NCBI RefSeq assembly: GCF_901709675.1
Contig: NC_051096.1
Location: 7,219,001-7,283,000, forward strand
DNA length: 64,000 nt
Direction of reading: 5' to 3'
DNA from: Syngnathus acus
Lineage: Eukaryota > Chordata > Actinopteri > Syngnathiformes > Syngnathidae
Position numbers and translations under genes: made by a program. The notes beneath the pieces were generated by a model. The model was given only the letters and a program-made list of their open reading frames with translations, did not search any database and had not been told where the DNA came from. Each line of letters starts with the position of its first letter. Within the stretch, counting starts at the first letter, position 1. This document shows, piece by piece, positions 1-10,678 of the stretch.

Positions 1-939
1 TTGTTCATCTCGTGATTGCTTCCGTCTTAAATCTCCTCTGAAGCGACAATCAGTACCTTTTACAGTTTTTTTTTTTGCACATTTGACATATTTTGACAAT
101 CAATAGAATATAATCAGTTACAATTTATGAACAGCATATAAAGAGAAGAAAGCTTCAGAATTGTATCCACATGTTCAAATCGCCACTCAATAGTGTCCAT
201 GGGATTTGCTCATTAAAACAAAAACTAATTAAGCCTAAAGCAGGTTATCTACCACTCGTTGACAATTGTTGCCAAATGAGAATCGATGTCATGTGTCAAG
301 TGGCAGCGGGGCCTTTTGGGGACACTGATAAATAGGAGAGTGATATTGATCAGGTTAAAGTTTTATTTGCATGGCATCCTATTGTATGTCAAATTCAACT
401 ATTCTATTGGAAAAGAGACTTTGGTGCTAATTGGAGCAACACCATGTCAATGATGAATAACCTACAGTTGGAACAGCTAAAAGTAAGCATGTAAAAACAG
501 AACAGAAGGTCACCAAATGTCTGATGTGGCTAATTGGACCACCGGTTCTGACACAGGACCAGGCAATGAGCCAAGCGGCAAGTCACAACCCACCGGGGGA
601 AACAACAGGAGGCAGTAATGACAGGGGCAGCACATGATGCTGCCAGAATCTGTCACTGCAAGCACCAGGCTAATTTGCAAAAGGGGGTGTACAGTGCACA
701 CACACTTGGAGGTAAAATCATCTGAGAAAAAAAAATGCTTGGAAGAAATTACATAACGCTATGAGGTCTGATGGATTCTCACTTGAAAATAGTCAGAAAT
801 AATATTTTACTTTGGTGATTGCAATACTAATGGAGTTTATTTGATGGAAAACACGATTTAAATGGTCTTCATTGTGATGCCACTAAAACTCGGTCAAATG
901 ATCAATACAGCTTAAAATTGTATTTATTTGCGTCTGTTC

Positions 940-967
940 TGACGTCACGTCCCCAATAGCACGTGAC
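940..967. promoter_or_regulatory. CRE palindrome plus CACGTG E-box
   Basis: TGACGTCA lies at 940-947 and CACGTGAC at 960-967, 12 bases apart. The first is the full CREB/ATF site and the second a USF/MITF-type E-box. No exon is visible nearby, so any target gene is unknown. Chance occurrence of two perfect sites this close is possible. Confidence 0.3.
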
Positions 968-1704
968 GCCTTGATTTTTGCTGCTTAGAAATAAGCATCC
1001 CCGCAGTTTTGTCCAACTTGACACGCGAATAGTAATACTAATTAAGCCTTTTACAAGTTATTGTTTATGAGGAGAGAGAATTTGGTCCATTTACGAGAAA
1101 AAAAAGCATGCAAGTTTATTTTAAGATGAACACTACATTTTCTTTTGTCTTATCAGATGTTGAGTGGATCAACGTGGCATTGTCAATCGTGTATGATTCA
1201 TCAGATGATCTAAAAGCAAAATATAACAAATTCAAAAAAATAAAAGGGGGGGTCTTGAGTTGCCCTGGACCCAAGTTGCCTTCTTGCTCCCCGTTTTAGA
1301 GTTGTTTAACCAACTTACCCTTTCCCCAGAGAGGTAGACTGCCAAGCCGAGGGTGACAATGAAGCAAACGTTCCTCATTATTCCGTTTCTTTGCGGTGAG
1401 CGCTGCAAAGCAAGCCAAATGTCTTCTTTTCTCCGTCCCTACTTCGCCTGCGCTTTCCACGTCTGTCTCCAAAGTCCCGTCGTTCCGCTCGTGGGACCAC
1501 TACCGGATACGTGTTGCGTTTTTTGTTTTTTTTTAATTCCCCCCTACTCCTTCTCAAAAACACTATGCAATTTGTTATGTTAATCAATTCTTGGTCAATT
1601 AGACAAATCAATGCAGGAATAAAGCAGGGAATAAAAACAAAGTCCGCCGCGCGCTGCCTCGCTTGGTAAAATCCACGCGAGACACGTACGGCGCTCGAGC
1701 TCCC

Positions 1705-1775
1705 CCCTCTCTCTCTCTCTCTCTCTCTCTAGCCCCCTCTCTCTCTACCCCTCGCTCTCCCCTCCCTCTCTCTCT
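1705..1775. repeat. (CT)n microsatellite
   Basis: A polypyrimidine tract is mostly CT dinucleotides, interrupted by AGCCCCC and ACCCCTCG blocks. The CpG-rich sequence just before it (about 1645-1700) contains several CG dinucleotides, unlike the surrounding AT-rich DNA. Confidence 0.85.
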
Positions 1776-2701
1776 AAAACTTGCGTGTGTTTAATACAAA
1801 AGTAGTGATTACGGCATTGCCAAATTCTTACAATTACGTCCGTTTGAAAATTAGGAACCTTGTTATCTGGAAATTGTATTTGGTTGGCATATTTGACTGA
1901 TTGCACATTTGCACTAATTGTCTGATTTTTTCTTAATATTGTAATGCTAGATCTCTTACTGTATTTGTTATTTTACTTTTTATTAGGGTAAGCACCATCC
2001 TATTGTTCGACCAACATAAAAATCAATCGCATTAAGTTGAATAATTTCTGTGCAATGTCCATCTCTGCTGGTGAATAGAAACCCTACACCTAAATGAGGC
2101 AAAATAAAATGCAATATTCAAATAGGGAGTTGGGGATGAGGTGACAGAAAGAGGAAGTCTCCAAGGAGAAGATGACCTGGTATCAGGTTTGCTTGACCTC
2201 ATCCCCTGTGACCCAGGCAAAAAAAAGTCATGTTAACCATATTAGTGAACTGAGGAGAGCGTCAGAATGTTCATTTGAGTCAAGAGCAAGTATAATTTTG
2301 GAAAGTAATTAAAAATCCTTAGTGTAAAAGATGCCCGGTCTTGGTGTCCTTGTCGTTTTCAAAGGGCTTAACGCTACTCCAGATTACGCAGCCAATTAGG
2401 ATGAAGGCAAAGCTCCTTCTGCCATTCAGCCTTGTCAGTGCGTGCGCGCGTGCGTGCGTGCTTACATAGCTGCTTTCATAGTTTGAACAATGTAAACATC
2501 ACCAGATATGACTTATCAGTCCACTGTTGAGGCATGTACACACAAACCATAAATTTTGGCTTGCAATTGAATTTAAATGCATCTATTGTATATTTGTCAA
2601 CAAGGATGCATGCTACATTAAACAGGCATGGATAAATGTGTTCAATATTGAAATCACACACTTGATTTAACGATATAATAAGAACAGATAGAACAATAAA
2701 A

Positions 2702-2711
2702 TTTATTTATT
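2702..2711 (-). terminator. tpmt: Candidate tpmt polyadenylation signal
   Basis: Two overlapping TTTATT hexamers read AATAAA on the minus strand, about 350 bases beyond the tpmt stop codon. They are the nearest canonical poly(A) signals I noticed in that direction, which would give a 3' UTR of roughly 0.35-0.4 kb. Use of these signals is inferred. Confidence 0.4.
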
Positions 2712-3061
2712 GGGTATGAAGGAAAAATAAGACAGCTATGGATTCAGATGGGCTCTTTTCTGAGCTTTGGCGCCGTCTGTTGTTCAAAATGGAGAAGTAC
2801 ACCAACCTGAGCAGAATTATTGATTATTTACCCCGATGACACAATATTACCATTTTAAAAAAGCCTTCTTATTTGATTGTAGTAAAATAGACAATTTACC
2901 TTTCCCGTCTACTCTGTCCATTGTAGATTTTTTTTTTTAACTTCGCAAACCACCTCTTCTACCACTAGTACAAACACTGTAACCAGGCAACAACCAAACA
3001 AAGAAAACTTGCTCCTTTTTTTTTCTTCCCTGTGCTAATTTTGTTAAAGCTGTGACATATT

Positions 3062-4454
3062 TTAACTAATCTTTGGAGTGATGAGGTAGAGTTGCTCAAT
3101 CAGGTAGTCAACACCCCAAGCACGATGTCTGTCTTCGATGACATCCTCTGATACAAGCTGCTCTACATTGCACCGTTCTCCTGGAGGTGGAAAGAAAAGT
3201 CAAAACCTTTAAAGACACGTTTCCTGTATTTACAAAAAAAAAAAAAAAAAAAAAAGGGATTACTCACCAAACAAGCTATGTACTTGCTCACCAGGCACGG
3301 CAAAGGGAGGGCCTGAAAGTTTGTTAAGAATAGTTATTGAATTTTACCAACTCGTCCATGTTTTTTTTTTTTTTTTTTACTATTCTGGATGAAAAACTAT
3401 TTCTCTGACACTGAGTAATTCAAGTTTTAAACACAGCATTACCATCGTAAAATTCAGGATTGTACATCAACGTGGATAAAAGGTATCTGCAGTCATTGGC
3501 CATCAAAGAAATGATGAGAGAAGCATACCTATAGAATTGCGAGATTTCAAACAATAACTTGAACATGATGATTTTCCAATGCGATTTTTACATTTTGAGA
3601 TTTGAAGCCTTACTTTTCTCTATCTCCCGGGTTAATGGCCACAAATGATCCTCTGTCCCAAATAGCCCCAAACTGACCTACAACTGAACTTTGGGAAAGG
3701 CGGAGAAACATTTTCCACGATTATTTTTCTTTTTTCATACCGTATGCATAACTTAACTTACCTAGATATGCTGTACAGATCACAGTTATACAAGGAGATA
3801 TTTTTCTCAGAGTTCTGCAGAATGAATGCAAGTGGTTAGAATACAAGGACTGTTATGCATTTGTATGGACCCACCTTGAAGACCTTTGCTCCAGGTATAG
3901 CTGGGACGGGCTCCTCATTGTAGGTCAAGTTGTTCTCCATAAAGAATTGTTTTATGGCTTTTTCAGCTATTTCCACTCCAACCACTGAATGGCCCATATC
4001 TGCTAGCCTGATCACGATTAAGTACAAAACAAGGTGAAGTCATAAACAGCGCTTTGGGAATTGGTTTTAGAATACAATGGAGTTTGTAGTCGGATTTTAT
4101 TTACCACTTCATATCCACAGCTTTCCCACAGAGAGGAAAAAAGAAGCGAACCCCTGTTCGCCCAGATAAACTTTTGTCAATGTTACTTTCCAGCATTCTG
4201 GAAATTAGAAACAAAAAGAATAGTTATTTTTAAAAAAAAAAAAACATCATGCAAATTCAATGAATTATAGGTGATGCTTTTTAACGATGCCTGATTAATT
4301 CTTGCAAACTGTAATTGCATTGATCAAGTGTAAATATGTAATCTTACTCATGCACATGTGACTTATGAAAGCCAATTTTGTTTTCCTCCCAGCGTTGCTC
4401 CCATTCTTCCAGTTTAACGACTCGATCTTTCTGTATTTTCAGCATGTCGCCCAT
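3062..4454 (-). CDS. tpmt: Thiopurine S-methyltransferase (TPMT), 8 exons, 236 aa
   Basis: A cytosolic enzyme that transfers methyl from S-adenosylmethionine to thiopurines and other aromatic thiols. Coding exons, in transcript order: 4348-4454, 4105-4197, 3875-4007, 3762-3814, 3614-3688, 3443-3528, 3268-3312, 3062-3180. All introns are GT-AG and the lengths sum to 711 bp. The human protein is 245 aa. Recognisable blocks are the N-terminal [16 protein letters not shown] (about residues 15-30), the SAM-binding [20 protein letters not shown] followed by VVGVEI, then [20 protein letters not shown], and the C-terminal [18 protein letters not shown]. No stop or frameshift interrupts it. The start is the first ATG of the first exon carrying family-like sequence; a second in-frame ATG follows three codons later. 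A 5' noncoding part probably extends toward 4560-4600. Exon 5 uses the acceptor at 3689-3690, which keeps frame and gives the conserved VGQFG. Family assignment is certain. Fish can have tandem tpmt copies, but only one is in the window. Confidence 0.95.
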
Positions 4455-5342
4455 TTTATCTGCGGGACAGCGAGCAAATAAAAACAGGTGTCAAGATCTG
4501 TACATAAAAAAAAAATTCAATCCAATTGCACAACAATCTGGTCATGGGTGAATTACACACTTACTTGACAGTCTTTGCAAGTAGGAATCCGTGAAATATT
4601 TATTTCACAGTTTCCGTTTCGCTCAAATATTCCGTTGTGAAAAGTACGCTGCATTTTGTCTGTTAGGCAATCCATGTCGGTACAGTAATGAAATACATAA
4701 AGAGTCATATGCCTGTGACTCTAAACTATGGGAAAAATTAACCCATAAATTGTAGTTGGGAGGAGCTTCCTGGTCCTATGGTAAAAACATCCACTAGGTG
4801 TCACTGTTTCTTCAAAATATGGCTTATCAGAATGTTAGGCGAGTGCTGCTTACACCTTCGAACCGCAAGGTGGTGCTAGATTCATAGAAATGTCGCAGAA
4901 AAACTCGCTGTTTGTCAAAAATTGCTTTTCATTCATTCATCTCCCTTACCGTTCATCCTCACAAGGCTCGCGGACGTGCTGCAGTCTATCCCAGAAATCT
5001 TTGGGCGGGTAGTACCTGCAAATATAACAGTTCAAAACCTTCATTGTTGGGTTGAGATAGCAGAATTTTCATTCATGCATAGAAATTTTTACTATTATAC
5101 TTCTGTTTAGGAAGTGCGTGCAGGATCATATGCCCCCCCAAAACTGCACCCCCCAACCCCTCCCATACCCATTCAAGTTGCTTATCCTTGCAATAGACAT
5201 TACCCTGCAAAAAACAGGCTTCCCTATACCAGCTCGCTCCTCGTGCGTAATTGGGTCATAGAACCCACAGCACCGGGTCGCATCCACAAGCGTATGGAGT
5301 GTTTTTCTTTACCATACAGTCAAGACGGAGGAGGAGCGTCTT
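4455..5342. other. Intergenic region between divergent tpmt and ext1 starts
   Basis: This region holds the tpmt 5' flank and presumably its promoter. No coding exon was recognised. Short motifs around 4790-4875 (GGTGTCACTG, and AAGGTGGTGCTA) resemble the edges of small dispersed repeats common in fish, but I cannot classify them. Confidence 0.45.
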
Positions 5343-5370
5343 AACCAATCACACGCACCTGGGGGCGGAT
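5343..5370 (+). promoter_or_regulatory. Promoter-like CCAAT and GC box
   Basis: AACCAATCA contains a CCAAT box at 5345-5349, and GGGGGCGG (Sp1-type GC box) lies at 5361-5368. Sequence just downstream is CpG-rich relative to its surroundings and leads to a clean splice donor at 5542. Together these suggest a TATA-less promoter for the plus-strand transcript, most simply ext1, lying head-to-head with tpmt about 0.9 kb away. The transcription start cannot be read from sequence. Confidence 0.4.
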
Positions 5371-5541
5371 CGCGAATGGCTACCGTGGCGGATGTGCAAA
5401 ATGGATCATTTAACGCTCCTCTTCTCTTTTCATATCCCGGTGAAGAGACTCGCGCGTTCCTTTGCTGAATTCCTTCTCAAATGTTCGGACGTGGCGTGAA
5501 AAGGAAAAGCACGCACGAGAGTTCGGTTTTGCGGCTATCCG
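5371..5541 (+). other. ext1c: Candidate noncoding first exon of ext1
   Basis: The segment ends at a strong donor (CCG|GTAAGA, GT at 5542-5543), and the next plausible plus-strand acceptor leading to ext1 is at 10250-10251. Two ATGs lie inside. One at 5376 gives a 30-codon frame that closes at a TGA within the exon. Another at 5481 (begins MFGRGVKRKS) runs into the donor. I do not recognise either peptide, so they are best read as upstream ORFs. The alternative is the first coding exon of a separate unrecognised gene, whose further exons I did not find. The 5' edge is approximate. Confidence 0.35.
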
Positions 5542-8500
5542 GTAAGATCCGTGAGCGTCGGATGAAGTGGCATCCCGTGCGTGTGTCATTTCTGCCGCCC
5601 CTATGTTGATGTTTGGATGCTGCATTGATCCTTATGATTGCATACTATCCGGTGATTGTAAATTTCAACAAGTTTGACAGCGTTAGTCCCATCGGTTGTC
5701 TTTTATTTCTTTAAGATCATTTATTTCCACACCTCTCCCGGGCGCGTATCCATTGTCAGCACACTGCAATGGGCAACAGATTTATTTGCAAAGTGTGTAG
5801 CCCACCTATCAAAACAATGTCTTCTTTGCAGCAGCAAATATAATAACACACTCGTCTAGTCTTTTATCTGAACTCAAGTACATCACCTCGCTCTCTAGTT
5901 TTATTCATGAAGTGGTGGAGCAGCAGGCTCCAGGATGCTCTTATAGAAGAGGTGGATGTGGGAGCAATAGGGTGCATTATGTTTTGGCTGCAATCCTATT
6001 ATTAAGGTTCAGAGCACGATGCAGCAGGTTCTGTGGAGTTGGTGCTCTCGTCCTACATGGACCTGCTACCTGATCTCAAGTGGGCTGTTTAAACATTTAG
6101 TGCTGCTTGGAGTACAATAACCAAATTCACACTTGGGACTGATCTGTCCATTATGGCAATGACTGATGATGCTCTGCATTGAAAGTATTGATGTATAAAT
6201 AGAATATTCTTGTCCCCTCAGAGTGGATGGAAAACAATCCTGGGGGGTGGTCTACCTTTTGCCTGAAGTCAGCTTGCCGCGTTCCTGGACTGGATAAGCG
6301 CCATCGAAAATAGGTAAATATAACAAATGTTGCAGGAAAAAAAAAGTGATTTACAGTGACATCATTTTTACCTATAAGGGGGGCATAACTAACAATTCGT
6401 GTTATTGCCTCACTTAATTTTGAACAATTTAGGAGCGGGTAGAAAGTTGTGTGAAGCTCCAAATTTATTACAGTCTGCATTGGAGACATTGGAGCCAAGT
6501 GTCACAGTGTGCTTGTCTACATGCCTTTGGAGTTGAGCGGCATATTTATTTCTGAACCATGCTTTGTAGTCGTGTACAATTGCACTACAGCGTACTTAGA
6601 AGGCTAGCTTACATTTTGTCCCTTTTGTGTTGTTATAAGAATAAAATCAGCAATCAGTATGCTGCAGTACATGCTACTATTAAAACTAATAGCTGTTGTT
6701 TATTATTATTTTTTGTAAAGGCAGAATTATGATACTTTTGTGGGGATCATTTTTGTAATTTATTTAATTAATTAATAACTATTTTTATTATTATTTTAGT
6801 ATATTTTTTATTATTGTTATTATTTATTATTTTGTAAATTGCATAGGTGTACCTAATGTAGTGTCCTGTGAGTAAATTAACTCTATAATTCTGCACATTT
6901 TTTTTCATCCCGACTTCTCCATTTTAAATATCATGTACACAATAATAATTTTTAAAAAAATCCTGAAACACCAGCTTTCCATTCGGTTTTAATCTCAACG
7001 CAACACGCATTCTAATTATATTTGGCAATGAATTACAATTGACTTGTTTCTTGATAAAAGACTTCCCTGGAATAAAGTGTCATCATTATCTCGGTTGCAG
7101 TGGAAGGGCTCTCATGGGAAAGCGTATTCTGACAAGCCGTGCAGAGATTCCCTCTGATTGATGAGATGTTTCTTTGGATATGACAGCTTTTCATCTTATT
7201 AGCAATTTTACTTCCATATGATGCTTTGTAACCCGCCCCCTCCCTCGTGGATTGTAGAGCCTCGTATCTTGTCTGGGTGCTTCCCGATATAGCCGGCGTT
7301 TGCTATTTCCATTGCAAAAATGAATCCTTGTTTCGCGGAGTCTCCCATGTGTGATTTTGATCCTTTTGTTCAAGGTCATGAATAATTGAGGTGCAAAGTG
7401 TCAGCTTTTAAAGATGATCCATTCAACAGTAGATACACCTTGACTTTCTATTAAATACAAGAACTGCTGAAGAGTCATTTTCAAGTGATAATGAAAAGGA
7501 CAAAGGCGACGAAAAGAACTGTGTCAATGCAATTTGACCTTTCATAAACCTTCATAAAAAAAAAAAATCTGTAATTAATATTTTTGTGTGTGTGTGTGGG
7601 GCACCCTTAATTTTATTTGCCAGGTAGTTTATGAAAAACTCATTTCAGTATATTTCCTTCTTCTCAGCAGCAGGTCTTGACTCTAACAATGTCATGGTCT
7701 GATTGTTTGTAGGTCGATGTAATTGAGGTTGCGTGCGATGAGACGCCGCCGCTGCATGTTTGATCAACTCTGCTTCCAGCTCTTGTTTATTGACAAGTGA
7801 GCACCGTGTATTTCCTCTTCTTTTATATTCAGCGTATGCTCAGAGCGGATTGTCAGGACAGATTTTTTTTTTTTCTCCCTCCCTGCTGCAGAGTTGCTTG
7901 TTTTCACCCGGCGCGTTAACATCATTGACGGTTTTATTGAGGTGGCGTCGACATCCTCGAGAGTGTTTCTGCTCATCTTCAACGTTGTGTTAATTAGCCC
8001 TTGTGTTGTTGAAGCGGAGCATATTGTTGAGACTTAATTCATCAACCTCAGCTTGTAATTAGGATGAGCACAATGGTTGCGGCTTGATATAAACATCGTG
8101 TTAAGAGGCTCTCTTGGGCCGAAACTTAGGTATGGAAAGAAAAGTTGCTAGCTACAGATAATATAGAAAAGGTTCCTCTGCAATCTGCATGAATTCTTTT
8201 TGATCTTTCGATATATATTCCATGCAGCAGGCGAACATTTTGGGCACCTCTGCAATTACTCAGGTCAGTCCAGTTACCCTGGGGTTCTTTTGCACTACTG
8301 TCACATCCGAGGCCTTTAATCATAGCGTTTAATTTTAGCCGGGGCCTCACCGCAAAATTTGTGTTTTTCCTCAGCACACCTCATTTCGCTGAAGTTATAC
8401 GTCGGCACATTTTAGCCAGTAAAAACACACTGCCAGATGTGTGTTGGAAACAAACGTCTGCTGCTATTTAACAATGGTATGAGTGGTGCTATTTTTAGGT

Positions 8501-10251
8501 GGAGATTTCCAAACTGCTATGTCAAACATGTTTTCAAGGCGGGCCACGTCGTCATGGTTATAACATGGCGTCAATATAAACATAAATAGAAACAAACCAT
8601 TTGGTGCTGGGTCCAGTTACAATTGGGGTTGGCTTTGCAGAAACCACATGAGCACAAAAACAAACCTGAAAACAGAATAAGAATGACCTTGCTCAATCGC
8701 GAGTGGAAAACTGCAGCCCCGAAGGAAAGAAGCCATCCTGGACCTGTGAAATATTCATCACATTCGCTATTTTCCATCCATGTCACATGCAGACAAGTCG
8801 TCATCGATTCAGGTGTGCGAATCATTTTAATGGCTTATTGGGATTCATCGTATGACAAAGTGGACTCACCTTGAACCTCTTCTTTCCACCTCCGTGCAAT
8901 TTATTGAGCCTGGTGGCTTTTCCTCCAGTGCTTGTCGCCACCGTAATGGTCTGTGATTGATGTGTGACCCACGGACCTCTGCCGCTACTTAGAGCCAGGT
9001 ACTTGTGGGCATCCATAAGTGCATCTGTCCTTGTTAATTTGTAGCTTCAAGGAATTCACTCAAGCATTTCCACTTCTTCATTCTTGCTTTTTTCTTTTTT
9101 TTTTTTTTGAGGAAGAAGCACATTTTGCACATTCAGAATGTGTTTATACATCGATTCATGACCCCATAGATATATCTGCCATCAAGTTTTATTAGTGCTA
9201 GGACATAGACTATTAAAAGCAGATAAAACAAATGAGAAATCAATGGTTTAATTAAGAAATTGTGAATTATTGATAACTACTGTTTCTTGATGGAAAAAAC
9301 AATTAGTAGTGTGTTTAAATGATGCTGTGTGAATATTTGCATAAAGGTATGCAACGGAATTTAAGTAAAAATGTGTACAGCGAGTTCAACCAACTTCAAC
9401 CTATATATATATATAGGCTGAAGTTGGGTGTGTGTGTATATATATATTTTTTTGGGGGGGGTTTATTGTTTTTGCCGTTACCACCGCTAGCGACTTCATT
9501 CATATCAGCCGGGGTATTATTTGTCCACGTTTCTCGCACGGTGTGGCCGCCGCCGCCATCACTTGTTGGAATGTGAATGAGTGGTGGAGGACGTGGGCAG
9601 GTGAGTCGTGAAAGCTGCCTTTGTGTGGAAGCTGGCAGCAGGAACACTATCCTCTACTGTGAGCCCCCCCAAACACACACACACACATATACTGTACATA
9701 TAGAGGACAAAAAAAAAAGTTAACCGTTAAGGATCTAACTGAAAATGTGAAGTGAATAGAGATGGCCTTCTTTTCCCCCCATGTTTCTTTTTAAACTGCG
9801 AGACGCTTTTTTTTTTTTCCTCACTCCACCTCAACTCCAAACTTTCAAGCTGTTTGGTCTTTTATGTTAAAGCACACACACACACGAGGTGTCAAAACGA
9901 ATCGATGAATCGACAACAAATCCATAATCAAATGAATCGACTCGTATTTGAACAGAATAATGATTTAGACACATTTGAACCAAAGATTGAACGATATGAT
10001 TTTTTTAGCGGACAGATTCATTCTTTGTAACCATCAATCCTTCTTGAGTGATATTGCTTAGCTGCACTAAATAAAATCACTACTATTAATGATTTAATAA
10101 AAATAATGTCGGAAAAAATCGATTGATCGATGGAAGAGTCGACTCTTCATCAACTAACGTGAGTTTCAAATGAAAAGCTCTTTGTTTTGGTTGAGGAGTG
10201 GCAACTTTCTGTGTACTTAATCTGTATTCTTGTTTGTTTGCTTCTCCATAG
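5542..10251. other. Probable ext1 5' UTR intron, no gene seen
   Basis: No exon of any recognised family is visible in these 4.7 kb. The stretch contains AT-rich low-complexity DNA (6700-6850), a GTGTACCTAATGTAGTGTCC motif near 6848 shared with the repeat island at 35-38 kb, short TG and TA runs (7585, 9400-9450), and a hAT-like dispersed repeat at about 10030-10140. The 7080-7400 segment is compositionally balanced and could be conserved noncoding DNA, but only alignment would tell. Confidence 0.45.
10030..10140. repeat. Dispersed AT-rich repeat, copy 1
   Basis: The segment beginning ATCAATCCTTCTTGAGTG continues with GATATTGCT, then ACTAAATAAA and a run ending in ATCGATTGATCGATGG. The same order of blocks recurs at about 16288-16440, so both derive from one family. 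Ends rich in ATCGAT-type sequence resemble decayed hAT-like DNA transposon termini in fish. That classification is inference. Confidence 0.55.
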
Positions 10252-10678
10252 GAGGGGCCTGCCCACAGCAGTTGCTCCTAGCACCATGAGGCAGAAAGCT
10301 CAGCCAGAGGGAGCGGACAACTCTTCCTTCATTCCTGTCGAGCAGGCTGCGCCGGAGAAGAAACGCACACAGCATCGGCAGAAGCCACGCATTCCACAAG
10401 CCGGCCGGCTCAGTGCCGCTATCTGAGCCTTCCAGGATTGACCGAGGGCGAGACGGTAACTCGGACTGCGTCTTCTTCCTAAATGGCAAAGTGGACCAGG
10501 CCACACTTGGAGGAAGCGGTGATGTCCTTGTTAACACATTGCCCTCCTTTAGAAGCTCCTTGTTAGAAGTCACTCCTAGGCTGGCTGCTGCCCCTGTGAG
10601 GCTTCAAAGCTGAGGGGCGAAGAAGAAGAAGAAGAAAAGTCAGCCACAGAGAAGAAAAAGACTGTGACAAGCCCCCCC
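10252..10678 (+). other. ext1c: ext1 5' UTR part of the first coding exon
   Basis: A pyrimidine-rich acceptor (CTTCTCCATAG, AG at 10250-10251) precedes 427 bases that run straight into the ext1 start. At least one upstream ORF is present: ATG at 10285 opens a 46-codon frame (MRQKAQPEGADNSS...) closing at 10426. A (GAA)n run lies at about 10618-10637. I do not recognise the peptide. Its position ahead of the ext1 ATG suggests a regulatory uORF or nothing at all. Confidence 0.5.

Larger units (their letters stand above)
1..2690. other. Intergenic stretch, no gene seen
   Basis: I found no exon with family resemblance on either strand here. The open frames are short (under 80 codons) and have no splice context. 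The stretch holds AT-rich sequence, a pyrimidine microsatellite near 1705-1775, a short GT/GC-rich run near 2440-2460, and a CRE-like palindrome followed by an E-box at 940-967. Confidence 0.6.

Noticed and set aside
10217-10573. 118-codon minus-strand frame opposite the ext1 leader
   Set aside because: It is antisense to the ext1 5' UTR, with no recognised domain. The sense strand has the better explanation (a UTR exon with uORFs).
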